Source: Saliniradius amylolyticus (GTDB lineage: Bacteria > Pseudomonadota > Gammaproteobacteria > Enterobacterales > Alteromonadaceae). From it: 64,000 nucleotides of DNA. Below, in pieces: positions 19,002 to 28,099 of the stretch. The position numbers and the translations under genes are program-made. A model generated the notes under the pieces. It was not told the DNA's origin and ran no database searches. It saw only the letters and a list, made by a program, of their open reading frames with translations. Each line of letters starts with the position of its first letter. Position 1 is the stretch's first letter. The stretch is taken from positions 1,612,001 to 1,676,000 of the forward strand of contig NZ_CP029347.1 of NCBI RefSeq assembly GCF_003143555.1, read 5' to 3'.

Positions 19002-20132
19002 ATGCTAATCGGTGTACCAAAAGAAATTAAAAACCACGAGTACCGTATCGGTCTGACGCCTGCTGCCGTTAAAGAATTTGTGACTCACGGCCATCAGGTG
19101 ATGGTGGAGAACAATGGTGGCGCCGCCATCGGCTTTACCAACGAGCAGTATGAGCAAGCCGGTGCGACCATCGCCGATAAGCCGGAGAGCATCTTTGAAC
19201 AAGCGGAAATGATCGTAAAGGTCAAAGAGCCGCAGCCTAACGAATGTAAGATGCTCAGTCGTGGCCAAACCCTGTACACCTTCTTGCATCTGGCCCCGGA
19301 CCCAACACAAACCGAGCTGTTGATCGAATCCGGCGCTACCTGTATTGCCTATGAAACCGTTACCGACCGCAGCGGCGGCCTGCCTCTGTTGGCCCCCATG
19401 AGTGAAGTGGCTGGCCGTATGTCCGTACAAGCCGGTGCTCATTATCTGGAAAAAGCCCACGGCGGCAGCGGCACTCTGCTGGGTGGGGTTCCCGGTGTTG
19501 CCCCTGGTAAGGTACTGGTTATTGGCGGCGGTGTGGTCGGCACCAACGCGGCGAAGATGGCCATTGGCCTGGGCGCGGATGTGACCATTTTGGATCGCTC
19601 CCTGCCGCGTCTGCGTCAGCTGGACGATATCTTTGCCGGTCGCACTAACAATGTCTTCTCTACTGTGGATGCCATCGAGCATTACTCGGCCCGTGCCGAT
19701 CTGATTGTGGGCGCGGTCCTGATCCCCGGTGCCGCAGCGCCGAAACTGCTGACCCGTGACAATATCCGCGCTATGAAAGAGGGCTCTGTACTGGTGGATG
19801 TGGCCATCGACCAGGGCGGCTGCTTTGAAACCTCCAGAGCCACCACTCACCAGGACCCTGTGTATAACGTGGACGACGTGGTGCACTACTGCGTAGCCAA
19901 TATGCCGGGCGGCGTGGCCCGCACCTCTACCATGGCACTGAACAACGCCACCCTGCCCTTTGGTCTGGCCCTGGCCAACAAAGGCCCCAAACAAGCCATG
20001 TTGGATGACGAGCATCTGCTGGCCGGCCTGAACGTGCACGAAGGCAAGGTCACCTACAAAGCGGTAGTTGACGCTCTGGGCGAACAGCTGGGCTTTAGCT
20101 ATACCGATGCTAAAACCGCACTGGGTGGCTGA
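19002..20132 (+). CDS. ald: Alanine dehydrogenase
   Basis: A 376-residue NAD-dependent L-alanine dehydrogenase that interconverts alanine with pyruvate and ammonia. The N-terminus [20 protein letters not shown] is the family signature. The substrate-binding part has the catalytic lysine in V-K-V-K-E-P-Q and the catalytic His in Y-T-F-L-H-L-A. The NAD motif is [17 protein letters not shown]. An AGGAAA ribosome binding site precedes the ATG. It is divergent from lrp with a good Lrp site between, and a terminator follows. It probably allows growth on alanine or supplies alanine under nitrogen excess. Confidence 0.97.
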   Translation: MLIGVPKEIKNHEYRIGLTPAAVKEFVTHGHQVMVENNGGAAIGFTNEQYEQAGATIADKPESIFEQAEMIVKVKEPQPNECKMLSRGQTLYTFLHLAPDPTQTELLIESGATCIAYETVTDRSGGLPLLAPMSEVAGRMSVQAGAHYLEKAHGGSGTLLGGVPGVAPGKVLVIGGGVVGTNAAKMAIGLGADVTILDRSLPRLRQLDDIFAGRTNNVFSTVDAIEHYSARADLIVGAVLIPGAAAPKLLTRDNIRAMKEGSVLVDVAIDQGGCFETSRATTHQDPVYNVDDVVHYCVANMPGGVARTSTMALNNATLPFGLALANKGPKQAMLDDEHLLAGLNVHEGKVTYKAVVDALGEQLGFSYTDAKTALGG

Positions 20133-20251
20133 TAGTGCCTGACTTCATCGGAGCTTGCCTACGCAGACACGCCGTCAATACCTCCCTGTAGGCTCCTTTT
20201 CGGCGTCCTGCCTCGCAGGGTCTGCTTAAGGCTAGCACCAACAAAATCAGA

Positions 20252-20279
20252 AAGCCGGGTCAAATACCCGGCTTTTTTA
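20252..20279 (+). terminator. Intrinsic terminator downstream of ald
   Basis: The stem AGCCGGGT/ACCCGGCT with a short A/T loop is followed by TTTTTT. It lies about 120 bases after the ald stop; the 120 bases between carry no recognisable gene. Confidence 0.85.
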
Positions 20280-20280
20280 T

Positions 20281-20574
20281 GTCAAGGGGGTGAATCACGG
20301 TGCGCTCTGCGCACGAGGCCTTGGGCGAACCACGCCCGCTATTGGCGAGAACGCGCAGCCAATAGAGTGGTGAGCGGGAGGGCAACGGATGCCCGACCAG
20401 GACTTTTGCTACTGGCAGGAAACCGCAAGCAAAAGGCCGGGCTGGAATATCCTCCCAAGGACGGGTGCTAGTGATGGCTTAAAGCATTAGTTCACGAATA
20501 CGAGAGCAGCGATTCGGCCTGATTATCACCGACTGGGCAGCTAAACTTAGGGCAAAGCCACTATATAGCTGTTT
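20281..20574. repeat. Hairpin-rich intergenic DNA, left flank of accessory locus
   Basis: This stretch holds no gene but several strong inverted repeats: TGCGC/GCGCA at 20301-20313, CTATTGGC/GCCAATAG at 20339-20365 nested in an outer CCCGCT/AGCGGG, and CTTTTGCT/AGCAAAAG at 20403-20435. The base composition is G+C-rich, unlike the A+T-rich gene that follows. It looks like one copy of an interspersed extragenic repeat, which cannot be proved from a single window. Confidence 0.45.
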
Positions 20575-20961
20575 ATGAGCCAATCCCTGCCACCGCTGGA
20601 AGTTTTCTACGACGCCGCATGCCCGCGTTGCCGCAAAGACCGGGTGCGCTATGAAAAGCTGGCCGGGAAATACGCCCACAACATCCTGTGGCTGGACGCC
20701 AATACCCACCAACAGAAAATGGCCGAGCTGGATATCGACTACCACGCCGCCCTGCTGGCACTGCACATCTACCGCCCGGATATCAACGAAGTCTACAAAG
20801 AACTGGACGCCTATGACCTACTGCTGGGAAGAGTCCCCTGGCTTAAGCCCTTAGGCTGGCTGTTCAGAATCCCTGTCATCAGACCCGTACTTGCCAAGTG
20901 GTATCACCACTGGGTGGTAAAGCGGTTATGTCAGCAAGGGAGGATGCCAAGGGAGGGGTAA
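20575..20961 (+). CDS. DCC-family (DUF393) thiol-disulfide oxidoreductase
   Basis: A 128-residue protein of the DUF393/DCC family. The N-terminal motif is L-E-V-F-Y-D-A-A-C-P-R-C-R, a CxxC redox centre in the position of the usual D-G-x-C-x-x-C (here D-A-A-C-P-R-C). The later tryptophan-rich segment (V-P-W-L-K-P-L-G-W-L-F-R-I-P) is also typical. Family members are thioredoxin-fold proteins assumed to act on disulfides; no substrate is known for this one. It starts at ATG 20575 and stands alone between a hairpin-rich stretch and a convergent A+T-rich gene. Confidence 0.8.
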   Translation: MSQSLPPLEVFYDAACPRCRKDRVRYEKLAGKYAHNILWLDANTHQQKMAELDIDYHAALLALHIYRPDINEVYKELDAYDLLLGRVPWLKPLGWLFRIPVIRPVLAKWYHHWVVKRLCQQGRMPREG

Positions 20962-20994
20962 AACTTATTTCGCACCTTAAAATGTATGTAATAT

Positions 20995-21405
20995 TTATTG
21001 ATAGAACTTGTTATTACATATTTTGCAGTAATGATAAGGGGATGGAGTGTACTTGGCTCTTTTTGCATATGATAAATGATGGGTTTTATCATCTTTTTCA
21101 TAGCACACAGGGCAAAATGGAACATCGTCACCTTCAGCTCGGTACAACTTCCCATCAAATTCAAGTAACCGCTTCTTTTGCAGGATTTCTTCCAGTTCTT
21201 TTATTCGAGAATCTTTGTCTAATAATGCTTGCTGAACTTCGGCCATCTCAAGTCTTACATCAGCCAATGTGCTTATAAGATCAGCGATTTTTAACTTCGT
21301 TTCAGCTTCATTCAGTGTAAGCTGACTATCTTTTATTAACTTCGCAAGATCTGTCGCAGTCTTCACATTAGAAAGGACCGTTCCAATAGTTGCTAAATCA
21401 GGCAT
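20995..21405 (-). CDS. Coiled-coil protein with C-terminal zinc ribbon, unknown function
   Basis: A 136-residue protein. Residues 1-30 read D-L-A-T-I-G-T-V-L-S-N-V-K-T-A-T-D-L-A-K-L-I, residues about 30-80 are heptad-like and charged (L-A-D-V-R-L-E-M-A-E-V-Q-Q-A-L-L-D-K-D-S), and the C-terminus has two CxxC knuckles (F-C-P-V-C and Y-C-K-I-C) that should bind one zinc. The gene is visibly richer in A+T than all its neighbours and lies between hairpin-rich gene-free stretches, so recent acquisition is likely. Proteins of this layout are scattered in accessory regions of enterobacteria and related genera, from memory; I know no function. It is convergent with the DCC gene. Confidence 0.75.
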   Translation of the reverse strand: MPDLATIGTVLSNVKTATDLAKLIKDSQLTLNEAETKLKIADLISTLADVRLEMAEVQQALLDKDSRIKELEEILQKKRLLEFDGKLYRAEGDDVPFCPVCYEKDDKTHHLSYAKRAKYTPSPYHYCKICNNKFYQ

Positions 21406-21568
21406 AGATTCCTCTTCAAATCAAAGGGGTAAGAGAAGGTCGAGCTCGCTACCTGCTGATACCTTTCCAAGTCTAGTACCCTACAGTAAAGCCATTCAGT
21501 TAATCAATTAGCTTTGTCATATTGGCCTTTCCCTGCTGGATATATGACGTACCGTCCCGGCACGCCAG

Positions 21569-21594
21569 CCCCTTTTAGAAAGACCTAAAAGGGG
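21569..21594. repeat. Perfect 10-bp inverted repeat
   Basis: CCCCTTTTAG and CTAAAAGGGG are separated by six bases. No T-run follows on either strand, and no gene ends close by, so it is not an ordinary terminator. Confidence 0.6.
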
Positions 21595-21617
21595 CGAAAA
21601 GGTCTTTGGTCGCTGCT

Positions 21618-21754
21618 GACTTTCCGGGAACCTTGCCGAACCAAGGCTCTGACGACGTCGAACCGGTTCTAGGTAGCGTCCTGCAAGGCTATCGCCTCGC
21701 GAAATCATCCAGGATTTCGCGTTCGATTGAGCTTTGGTTCGGTAAGGGAAAGTC
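21618..21754. repeat. Large imperfect inverted repeat with an inner hairpin
   Basis: The left arm 21618-21649 (GACTTTCC...CCGAACCAAGGCTC) is matched in reverse complement by the right arm 21729-21754 (GAGCTTTGGTTCGG...GGAAAGTC) with few mismatches. The 80 bases enclosed contain a second perfect stem, CGCGAAATC/GATTTCGCG, at 21698-21721. The nested arrangement resembles a folded RNA or a bounded repeat element. Neither the ends nor flanking duplications show transposon features. Confidence 0.55.
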
Positions 21755-22008
21755 AAAGCGACTGGAAGTAACCCCAAGCTCTACTCATCACCTTTAGCAC
21801 CTCAAGAACTTCATGATTAGAACATAACCCTCGGTTTTGCACCCATTGGCCCGTTAAAACACCCTGTGGCGGGCAAGCGCCGCAAAAAGTGGGTCAAATA
21901 TCAGGGAGAGATTTGAGCGAAAACGAACAGGGAGTGAGTGTGAACGACCGACTTTTTGCAAGCCTGACCGGCACGTCTAGGGTGTCCACGGGCCACTAGG
22001 TCCTTTTC

Positions 22009-22114
22009 GCTACTTTTGTGAGCTGACAAAAGTAGCTGGCGCCTTATGGATAAGGCGTCATATCCGGCAGGGAGACCAAAGTTAGAATCCTCTTACCAAG
22101 CAGGATTCTAACTT
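22009..22114. repeat. Three consecutive perfect hairpins
   Basis: Within 106 bases there are three perfect stems in a row: GCTACTTTTGT/ACAAAAGTAGC (22009-22036, 11 bp), CGCCTTAT/ATAAGGCG (22040-22057, 8 bp, two-base loop) and AAGTTAGAATCC/GGATTCTAACTT (22079-22114, 12 bp). None is followed by a T-run. Such clusters are typical of extragenic palindromic repeat elements. Confidence 0.6.
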
Positions 22115-22252
22115 CTCAATAATCATTAAAGAGCTGGACCCCGCATCGGGGTAGGGGTGACGATTTGGTTTGGGCCCGCGCGGACGACCTGGACGAGGCC
22201 CTGAAATCAATTCAGGGCGACAGGTGATGGCGGTGGCCTACCGCCGGAGGGC

Positions 22253-22501
22253 TTAGTACTCCCACCACCCCTGTTGCCACCAGGCCAGAAATTCATCGAA
22301 GTCGATATGACCATCGCCGTTTTCGTCGATCATGGAAAAGGCTTCGGCCACGGCGGCGTCTTTGGTTTTGGGGGATAATGCGGTGAGCAGTTCGGTAAAT
22401 TCTTCCAGGTCGATCCGGCCGTTATCGTCACGGTCGAAGAAGTTGAATTCGTCTTTTACCTGAGCCACCTGCTGCTCGGTGAGTGCTTGTTGTTCGGTCA
22501 T
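22253..22501 (-). CDS. Small EF-hand calcium-binding protein
   Basis: An 82-residue protein with two complete EF-hand loops: DRDDNGRIDLEE at residues 23-34 and DENGDGHIDFDE at residues 59-70, both with the acidic residues at positions 1, 3, 5 and 12 needed for calcium. There is no signal peptide, so it should be cytosolic, like calmodulin-like bacterial proteins. The C-terminus is rich in Trp (A-W-W-Q-Q-G-W-W-E-Y). The frame is open further upstream, but that is trhO in another frame; ATG 22501 is chosen. It lies 100 bases after the trhO stop on the same strand. Confidence 0.82.
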   Translation of the reverse strand: MTEQQALTEQQVAQVKDEFNFFDRDDNGRIDLEEFTELLTALSPKTKDAAVAEAFSMIDENGDGHIDFDEFLAWWQQGWWEY

Positions 22502-22601
22502 ACTAAAAACCCCGCTAACTGGATACTCCGGCACGTCGCTGATGCTTACGCGCCCATAATAAAACCAGTGTAACGGGGTCGTATTAAGGCTGTCTAGTAG
22601 T

Positions 22602-23603
22602 TTACGCCTTGCTTTGGCCTTGTTGGGCGGCCAGGTCACGGGCACGCTGCTCGGCGGCTTTCTGGCGGCGGCGCTGTTCCATCGCTTTGCGGGCGTCTGA
22701 GCCGACATGCTCTTCGTTACGCTGACGGGCCAGCTGTACCTGCTTTTCACGCTCGCGGAACCGGGCAATCTGCTCGTCGCTGTGTGTGCCATAGCATCGG
22801 GGGCAGGATACACCGCGCTCGAACTGGTCGCTCTGCTTGTCTTCCTCGGTAATCGGCAAACGGCAGGCGTAGCACTGGTCATAACCGGCCCGTTCCAGGT
22901 CGTGGTTTACCGCCACCCTGTTATCGAACACAAAGCAGTCGCCTTCCCACAGGGACTCGTCCTTATCCACCTCTTCCAGGTACTTCAGGATGCCGCCTTC
23001 CAGGTGATACACCTCTTCAAAGCCCTGCTCTTTTAAGTAGGCGGTGGACTTTTCACAACGGATGCCGCCGGTGCAGAACATAGCCACTTTCTTATGCTTG
23101 TTCTTATCCAGGGTCTTTTCCACATACTCGGGAAATTCGCGGAAGGTGTCGGTATTGGGATTGATGGCGCGTTTAAAGGTGCCGATCTCAATCTCATAGT
23201 CGTTGCGGGTGTCGATCAGCATCACCTCGGGATCGGAAATCAGATCATTCCATTCGCTGGGCTTTACGTAGGTACCCACGGTTTTACGCGGATCGATGCC
23301 TTCTACGCCCATGGTGACGATCTCTTTTTTCAGCTTCACCTTGGTGCGATGAAACGGCTGCTCTTCGTCATAGGATTCTTTATAGCTGATGGGGTTTAAC
23401 CGCTCATCGGCGTTCAGCCAGGCCAGCAGGCTATCGATACCTTCACGGCTGCCCGAAACGGTGCCGTTAATGCCTTCTTTGGCGAGCAATAAGGTGCCTT
23501 TGATGCCATGGCTTTCCATGGTTTCCAGCAAGGGCTGACGGAGGGCTTCGAAATCGTCCAGGGTGACGAACTTATACAGCGCACATACAACGTACTGAGA
23601 CAT
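22602..23603 (-). CDS. trhO: tRNA uridine(34) hydroxylase TrhO (YceA), rhodanese-like
   Basis: A 333-residue protein that makes 5-hydroxyuridine at tRNA position 34 with oxygen. An N-terminal ferredoxin-like domain ([14 protein letters not shown]) with the family motif [11 protein letters not shown] is followed by a rhodanese domain whose active cysteine is in [12 protein letters not shown] (about residue 176). After it comes a Cys cluster C-Y-A-C-R and C-P-R-C. The C-terminal 50 residues are a charged, Arg/Gln-rich helix. About 200 bases upstream hold a 7-bp hairpin (GGTGTGC/GCACACC at 23653-23668) but no other gene. Confidence 0.95.
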   Translation of the reverse strand: MSQYVVCALYKFVTLDDFEALRQPLLETMESHGIKGTLLLAKEGINGTVSGSREGIDSLLAWLNADERLNPISYKESYDEEQPFHRTKVKLKKEIVTMGVEGIDPRKTVGTYVKPSEWNDLISDPEVMLIDTRNDYEIEIGTFKRAINPNTDTFREFPEYVEKTLDKNKHKKVAMFCTGGIRCEKSTAYLKEQGFEEVYHLEGGILKYLEEVDKDESLWEGDCFVFDNRVAVNHDLERAGYDQCYACRLPITEEDKQSDQFERGVSCPRCYGTHSDEQIARFREREKQVQLARQRNEEHVGSDARKAMEQRRRQKAAEQRARDLAAQQGQSKA

Positions 23604-23802
23604 GATTTTTCCTCTATGCGGTCTGGAACGTAAAACCAGAGCATGAACAACCGGTGTGCGGGCACACCACGACCGCCTGCCAGCAACCTATTCGTACTGG
23701 CAAGCGGCGCGCATTGTATAGAAAAAACCTTACCATTTAAAGGGACTAAAGAGCCCGTTTACCTTCCCTGCTCGTCGGCAAGAGATAAACAGGCCTTAAC
23801 GC

Positions 23803-24768
23803 CTAACTGGCTTTGGCGGTGACTGCCTGCTTTTTGGGCAGAAAGACCTCGGCCACCATGCAGCGCACACTGCCGCCGCCCACCTGCTCAATGGTGGGCA
23901 CAGCGATGGGCAATATAGTGGCGTATTGGCTGAGTGTCTGGCGCTGACGCTCGGTAAAGCCGTAATAAGCGGTTTGCGACATCAGCAGGTAGCGCTTACC
24001 GTCCTCGTTCTCCACTTCCAGTACATTGCCACACATCTGGTTGATCTGGTTTTCCGACAGCAATATCAGCTCGCGCTGTTCGGCCAGAGAGGCAATCACC
24101 TCGTCGCGGCGCCCGGCCTCGATCACATCCGGGCAGACCACCGCAAAACGCTCGCCAATGCTCATCATTACATTGGTATGATACACCGGCTTACCGGATT
24201 GGGTTTGGGTCTCGAACGCCTGAAACTGATAACCCAGCTCAGTCACATACCGCTCACCGAGCTGGCGGTGGCAACGCTGCGAGATGGCCGCATAAGCCTG
24301 TTTATGGATATGGTCAAACACCAGTGCGCCTGTGCCTTCTAAGTACACGCCAGGCGCGGCCTGATCGCGTATATCGCGAGTCTCACTGATGGTAAAACCA
24401 TGTCTGAGCAGGCTTTGTTGGAGCCAGTCGGGATACACTTCCTGGCGGCGGTTTTCGGTGGCCATGGGAAACAGGCTCAGTTCACCGTCAGCACCAGTAG
24501 TGAACCAGTTGTTGGGAAACACCGCATCCGGGGTTTTGGGCCTGTCGGCGGGCACTGCCATTTCCACCACATCGATATGGTGGCCTCTGAGGGTGTCCAC
24601 CATGTTCGAAAACTCGGCCATCGCCTGTCCGCGCACCTCTTCCTGTGACAGAGTCAGGCGCTGCTGAAAGGCGTTATCCTTGCCGGTTTGGTTGTTATAC
24701 GCAAAGTGAAGCGGTGGCACCATTACCAGAGTGCGGGCCACCTGGGGTTGTGTGTAGGGCATCATCAT
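23803..24768 (-). CDS. ctlX: Citrulline utilization hydrolase CtlX (arginine deiminase-like family)
   Basis: A 321-residue member of the guanidine-modifying enzyme superfamily (related to dimethylarginine dimethylaminohydrolase and arginine deiminase). The catalytic Cys is near residue 303 in G-G-G-S-V-R-C-M and the catalytic His in V-Y-H-T-N-V-M-M-S-I-G; the substrate-guanidinium Asp/Glu motif is D-A-V-F-P-N-N-W-F-T-T. This pattern is that of CtlX, reported to hydrolyse citrulline. The start has three ATGs in a row (24760-24768), so the exact N-terminus is open. No arginine catabolic genes are nearby; it is a single gene between trhO and tatD. Confidence 0.85.
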   Translation of the reverse strand: MMMPYTQPQVARTLVMVPPLHFAYNNQTGKDNAFQQRLTLSQEEVRGQAMAEFSNMVDTLRGHHIDVVEMAVPADRPKTPDAVFPNNWFTTGADGELSLFPMATENRRQEVYPDWLQQSLLRHGFTISETRDIRDQAAPGVYLEGTGALVFDHIHKQAYAAISQRCHRQLGERYVTELGYQFQAFETQTQSGKPVYHTNVMMSIGERFAVVCPDVIEAGRRDEVIASLAEQRELILLSENQINQMCGNVLEVENEDGKRYLLMSQTAYYGFTERQRQTLSQYATILPIAVPTIEQVGGGSVRCMVAEVFLPKKQAVTAKAS

Positions 24769-24809
24769 ATTGTTGTTTTGTTGTGTAAGTTACGTTTAGA
24801 ACTGCCTTA

Positions 24810-25589
24810 TCAAACGTGTGAGCGCTCGATTCGATCAAACAGTCGGTAAAAATTATCCGTGGTGATCCGGGCTAACTCCTCCAGGGGGATGTCCTTTAAG
24901 TCGGCAATATACTGCGCCACCTCTTTAACGTAAGCGGGCTGGTTTTGCTTGCCTCTGTGTGGCACCGGCGCCAACCAGGGCGAGTCGGTCTCAACCAACA
25001 GTCGCTCTATAGGTAAGGCCTTAACCACCTGTTTAAGTTCCTTAGCACCGTTAAAGGTCACAATACCGGAGATGGAAATATAAAAATCCATTTCCATGGC
25101 GGCCTCAGCCATTTCCAGGCTCTCGGTAAAGCAATGCAGTACCCCTTTGGTATGGTCGGCTTTGTGTTGCTTTAACAGTTCGATGGTATCTTCGCGGGCA
25201 TCGCGGGTGTGAATAATCAGCGGCTTATTGGTCTCATTTGCCACCTTAATATGGTCGATAAACGACTGAATCTGCACCGCTTTACTCTCGGGGCTGTAGT
25301 GATAATCCAGCCCGGTCTCGCCAATGGCCACCACCTCATCGCGGCAGGCATAGCGAATCAGCTCATCGTAACTGCAGGCGTCTTCCTGATGCAGGGGGTG
25401 TACCCCGCAGGATACCGACACATTGTCATAGGCTTTCACCTTATCCAGCATGGTCTCGTAATCATTAACGGCCACACAGACACAAAGCAGGTGCTCCACA
25501 CCGGCATCGGTGGCGGCCTGGATCACCTCATGTAATTGCGATGGGTCTTTGTCCAAGCGGTCCAAATGGCAGTGAGAATCAACTAACAA
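24810..25589 (-). CDS. TatD family metal-dependent hydrolase (YcfH)
   Basis: A 259-residue amidohydrolase-fold protein of the TatD DNase family, 3'-5' exonuclease or deoxyribonuclease-like. Metal ligands are seen in V-D-S-H-C-H-L-D, in A-I-G-E-T-G-L-D-Y-H and in L-V-E-T-D-S-P-W-L. The start is TTG 25589; a good AGGAG lies within the last codons of holB, one base before it, so it is translationally coupled to holB. It is the last gene of the pabC-mltG-tmk-holB-ycfH run. Unlike many gammaproteobacteria there is no pilZ gene between holB and this gene. Confidence 0.92.
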   Translation of the reverse strand: MLVDSHCHLDRLDKDPSQLHEVIQAATDAGVEHLLCVCVAVNDYETMLDKVKAYDNVSVSCGVHPLHQEDACSYDELIRYACRDEVVAIGETGLDYHYSPESKAVQIQSFIDHIKVANETNKPLIIHTRDAREDTIELLKQHKADHTKGVLHCFTESLEMAEAAMEMDFYISISGIVTFNGAKELKQVVKALPIERLLVETDSPWLAPVPHRGKQNQPAYVKEVAQYIADLKDIPLEELARITTDNFYRLFDRIERSHV

Positions 25590-25590
25590 A

Positions 25591-26478
25591 TCAGGCTCCT
25601 GTAGTTTGAGATTGAGAAATTAAAACACCCAGCAGGTGATAAAGGATCAGGCTCTTATTGGCCCCGGCAGACATCAGTTGACGGCGAGCCGCCACACAAC
25701 GCTGATGCAGTTCCGGGTCGAGCCGACCCTGCTGGCGGGCCCAGTGTTCGAGCCAGGCCACCGTATCTGAGGCTTTGTCCTGCCAGTCATTGGCAAGGCT
25801 CAGGGGGCTTTGCTGGCCGTTTAACACCCGCTCAAGCTGAGCAATAAAATCATCCAGACGGCTGGCCTCCCCCTGCTCCACCAAATGCTTTAGGGTCATG
25901 GGAGCCGAGCCATACAAAGACGATAATATCTCGGACTCGGGCATCAACCCCTGACCGTTCAGCCAGTTTTCAGTCTGAGCCCGGCTGGGGGTTGGCAGGC
26001 GTACTTTCAGGCAACGGCTTACAATGGTGGGTAACAGCCCTTCTAAGCTGGTACTGGTCAGAATCAAGTAGGTATTGGCGGTCGGCTCTTCCAGGGTTTT
26101 TAACAGCGCATTACTGGCCGATTCGGTCATGGCATCGGCGTGATGCAGAATCAGCACCTTAGCGCCGGACAGCTGCGAGGTGCCGGTCAGCTTACCGATT
26201 CCTTCGCGGATCAGATCCACGCCGATGGCCTTGTCGCTTTCTAACTCGATAAAATCCGGGTGTGAACCGGCCTGATACAGCTTACAGGACTGACACTGCC
26301 CACAGGGACGATCACCCGATTGTTGACAGAGTAATAACGCGGCCAAACTACGGGCAAAGTCGCCCTGCCCGCTGCCCGGTGAGGCTTGCAGTAGCAAACC
26401 ATGATGCAGCTGGCCGCTTTGTCGCTGCCTGGCTAGCTGGTCAAACTGAGTCTGAAACCATGGCAGGCAAGGATTCAT
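25591..26478 (-). CDS. holB: DNA polymerase III subunit delta prime
   Basis: A 295-residue clamp-loader subunit that has the AAA+ fold but does not hydrolyse ATP. The zinc module [15 protein letters not shown] is complete, and the N-terminal loop reads [10 protein letters not shown], a degenerate Walker A as expected for delta prime. The SRC motif V-S-R-C-L-K-V-R-L contributes the arginine finger. It overlaps the tmk end by four bases. Smaller than E. coli HolB (334) but complete. Confidence 0.95.
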   Translation of the reverse strand: MNPCLPWFQTQFDQLARQRQSGQLHHGLLLQASPGSGQGDFARSLAALLLCQQSGDRPCGQCQSCKLYQAGSHPDFIELESDKAIGVDLIREGIGKLTGTSQLSGAKVLILHHADAMTESASNALLKTLEEPTANTYLILTSTSLEGLLPTIVSRCLKVRLPTPSRAQTENWLNGQGLMPESEILSSLYGSAPMTLKHLVEQGEASRLDDFIAQLERVLNGQQSPLSLANDWQDKASDTVAWLEHWARQQGRLDPELHQRCVAARRQLMSAGANKSLILYHLLGVLISQSQTTGA

Positions 26479-27095
26479 AAATACCTCGTTTCAAGCACGC
26501 CTCGGATGGCCTGATGAACCTCGTCCATAGGCTGGCTGGCATCGATGGTGACGATCTTGTCATCCTGCCCGGCAAGCGCGAGATAGCGCGCCCGGGTGCG
26601 GTTAAAAAAGTCAATCTGCTGCTGTTCGATGCGATCCAGGTCGCCACGCTGACGCGCCCGCTGCAGGCCAATGGCCGGATCGATATCCAGATACAGAGTC
26701 AGGTCCGGCTCAAAGCCTTTAAGGCTGATGTGACGTAGGCTGTCGAGCATAGCGTCAGGTAACTCACGCCCCCCCCCCTGATAGGCGCGAGAGGACAGGT
26801 CGTGGCGATCGCCCAACACCCACTGACCGTTTGCCAAGGCGGGTTTGATGACGTTTTCCAGCAACTGGACCCGGGCCGCATACATGATCATCAGCTCCGC
26901 CTCGGCGGTGACCGTTTCCTGCCAGTGACCCTTAACGCAATCGCGCAGAGCCTCGGCCATTGGCGTACCGCCTGGCTCACGGGTACACACCAGGTCATGG
27001 CCCTGACGCTCAATCCAGTCTTTCACCACGGCCACGGCGGAGCTCTTGCCCGCGCCTTCCAAGCCTTCGATAACGATAAATTTTGCTGCTGACAT
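26475..27095 (-). CDS. tmk: Thymidylate kinase
   Basis: A 206-residue kinase that phosphorylates dTMP to dTDP. The P-loop is [10 protein letters not shown] and the DR-x motif is [18 protein letters not shown]. The LID region carries arginines ([11 protein letters not shown]). Normal length (E. coli 213). The gene lies eight bases after mltG and overlaps holB by four bases. Confidence 0.96.
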   Translation of the reverse strand: MSAAKFIVIEGLEGAGKSSAVAVVKDWIERQGHDLVCTREPGGTPMAEALRDCVKGHWQETVTAEAELMIMYAARVQLLENVIKPALANGQWVLGDRHDLSSRAYQGGGRELPDAMLDSLRHISLKGFEPDLTLYLDIDPAIGLQRARQRGDLDRIEQQQIDFFNRTRARYLALAGQDDKIVTIDASQPMDEVHQAIRGVLETRYL

Positions 27096-27103
27096 AGCTG
27101 GGA

Positions 27104-28099
27104 TTACTCTTGGTTAAGCTGGTATTTTCTCACCGCGGCGTTGTGATCGGCAAGGGTTGTGGAAAACACATGGCTGCCGTCGTTGCGGGACACAAAATAC
27201 AGCGCCTGAGTGTCAGCCGGATGCAAACTGGCGTCGACGGCTTCGCGACCCACCATGGCAATGGGCGTGGGCGGCAGGCCTTTGATCACATAGGTGTTGT
27301 ACGGCGTTTTTCGGCGCAGGTCGGCGCGGCGGATATTGCCGTCAAATGCCTCGCCCATGCCATAAATCACCGTAGGATCGGTCTGCAGGCGCATATTGCG
27401 GCGCAAGCGATTGATAAAGACCCCAGCGATCAACGGCCGTTCTTCGGCCAGTGCGGTTTCTTTTTCGACGATGGACGCCAGGATCAGTGCCTGGTAGGGA
27501 CTCTCCAACGGCAAACCAACCTGACGCTGCTGCCACTGAGTATTTAGATAGGCCTGCATCCGCTCATAGGCGCGGAGTACCAGATCGGTTACTGAGGTAC
27601 CATGGGTAAAATGGTAAGTATCCGGCATCAGCTGGCCTTCCAGGCTATCGCCCTGGAGGCTAAGCTGTGCGATCAGTTGCTGCTCATTAAAACCCTGGCT
27701 ATTGAGCCGTGAATCGGCCAGCAGGCTTTCCCGCCACTGCCGCCACTGCAGGCCTTCCACCAGGGTGATGGCAAACTGTTTTTCATCGCCCGCCGCCAGA
27801 CGGACGAACAGGTCTTTGAGGCTCATCCCAGGTGTCACTTCATAGGTGCCCGCCTTAATCTGGGCCTGCTTGGGGTTAAGCCGTAGCCAGATCTTGGCCA
27901 TCCAGGGCCGGGGGAGCCACTGTTTATTCTTAAGCCGCCCCAGGATAGCGTCGGCGTATTCGCCCTTAGCCACCGTAATCAGCTGAGGTTCATCAACCGG
28001 TAAAGACGCCGACCACTGGCGCTCTAGCCATTGATAGCTCATAGCGCCGGCCAGCAATAACGCCAGGGCCACAAGCCCGAGCCAACGTAACTTAGTCAA
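27104..28099 (-). CDS. mltG: Endolytic murein transglycosylase MltG
   Basis: A 331-residue inner-membrane protein with one N-terminal transmembrane helix ([15 protein letters not shown]) and a periplasmic YceG domain that cuts nascent glycan strands and releases them from the synthesis machinery. The catalytic Glu is in A-S-I-V-E-K-E-T-A, and the substrate-binding loop L-P-P-T-P-I is present near the end. A LysM-like subdomain precedes it. It overlaps the end of pabC by eight bases. Confidence 0.95.
   Translation of the reverse strand: MTKLRWLGLVALALLLAGAMSYQWLERQWSASLPVDEPQLITVAKGEYADAILGRLKNKQWLPRPWMAKIWLRLNPKQAQIKAGTYEVTPGMSLKDLFVRLAAGDEKQFAITLVEGLQWRQWRESLLADSRLNSQGFNEQQLIAQLSLQGDSLEGQLMPDTYHFTHGTSVTDLVLRAYERMQAYLNTQWQQRQVGLPLESPYQALILASIVEKETALAEERPLIAGVFINRLRRNMRLQTDPTVIYGMGEAFDGNIRRADLRRKTPYNTYVIKGLPPTPIAMVGREAVDASLHPADTQALYFVSRNDGSHVFSTTLADHNAAVRKYQLNQE

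Larger units (their letters stand above)
21406..22252. other. 850-base gene-free region with multiple strong hairpins
   Basis: No convincing gene is seen. The open frames at 21517-21777 (minus) and 21606-21797 (plus) lie inside inverted repeats and have no ribosome binding sites or recognisable product. The strongest secondary structures are listed separately. Other stems near the right end are GCCCTGAA/TTCAGGGC (about 22198-22220) and GGCGGT/ACCGCC (about 22230-22245). The density of perfect stems over 600 bases suggests either an array of extragenic repeats or a structured transcript. Confidence 0.5.

Noticed and set aside
19005-20039. A 344-codon minus-strand frame
   Set aside because: It is antisense to ald over its whole length and reads as His/Gln-rich sequence typical of antisense shadows.
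21517-21797. Two overlapping small frames on opposite strands
   Set aside because: They lie within a large inverted repeat that keeps both strands open; no start signals or protein features.
20281-22252. CRISPR array or insertion sequence as the source of the repeated stems
   Set aside because: The stems differ from each other, spacing is irregular, and no transposase, direct terminal duplication or cas gene is present.
25560-25620. A pilZ gene expected between holB and the TatD gene in many gammaproteobacteria
   Set aside because: The two genes are one base apart; no reading frame exists there, so pilZ is absent from this position.
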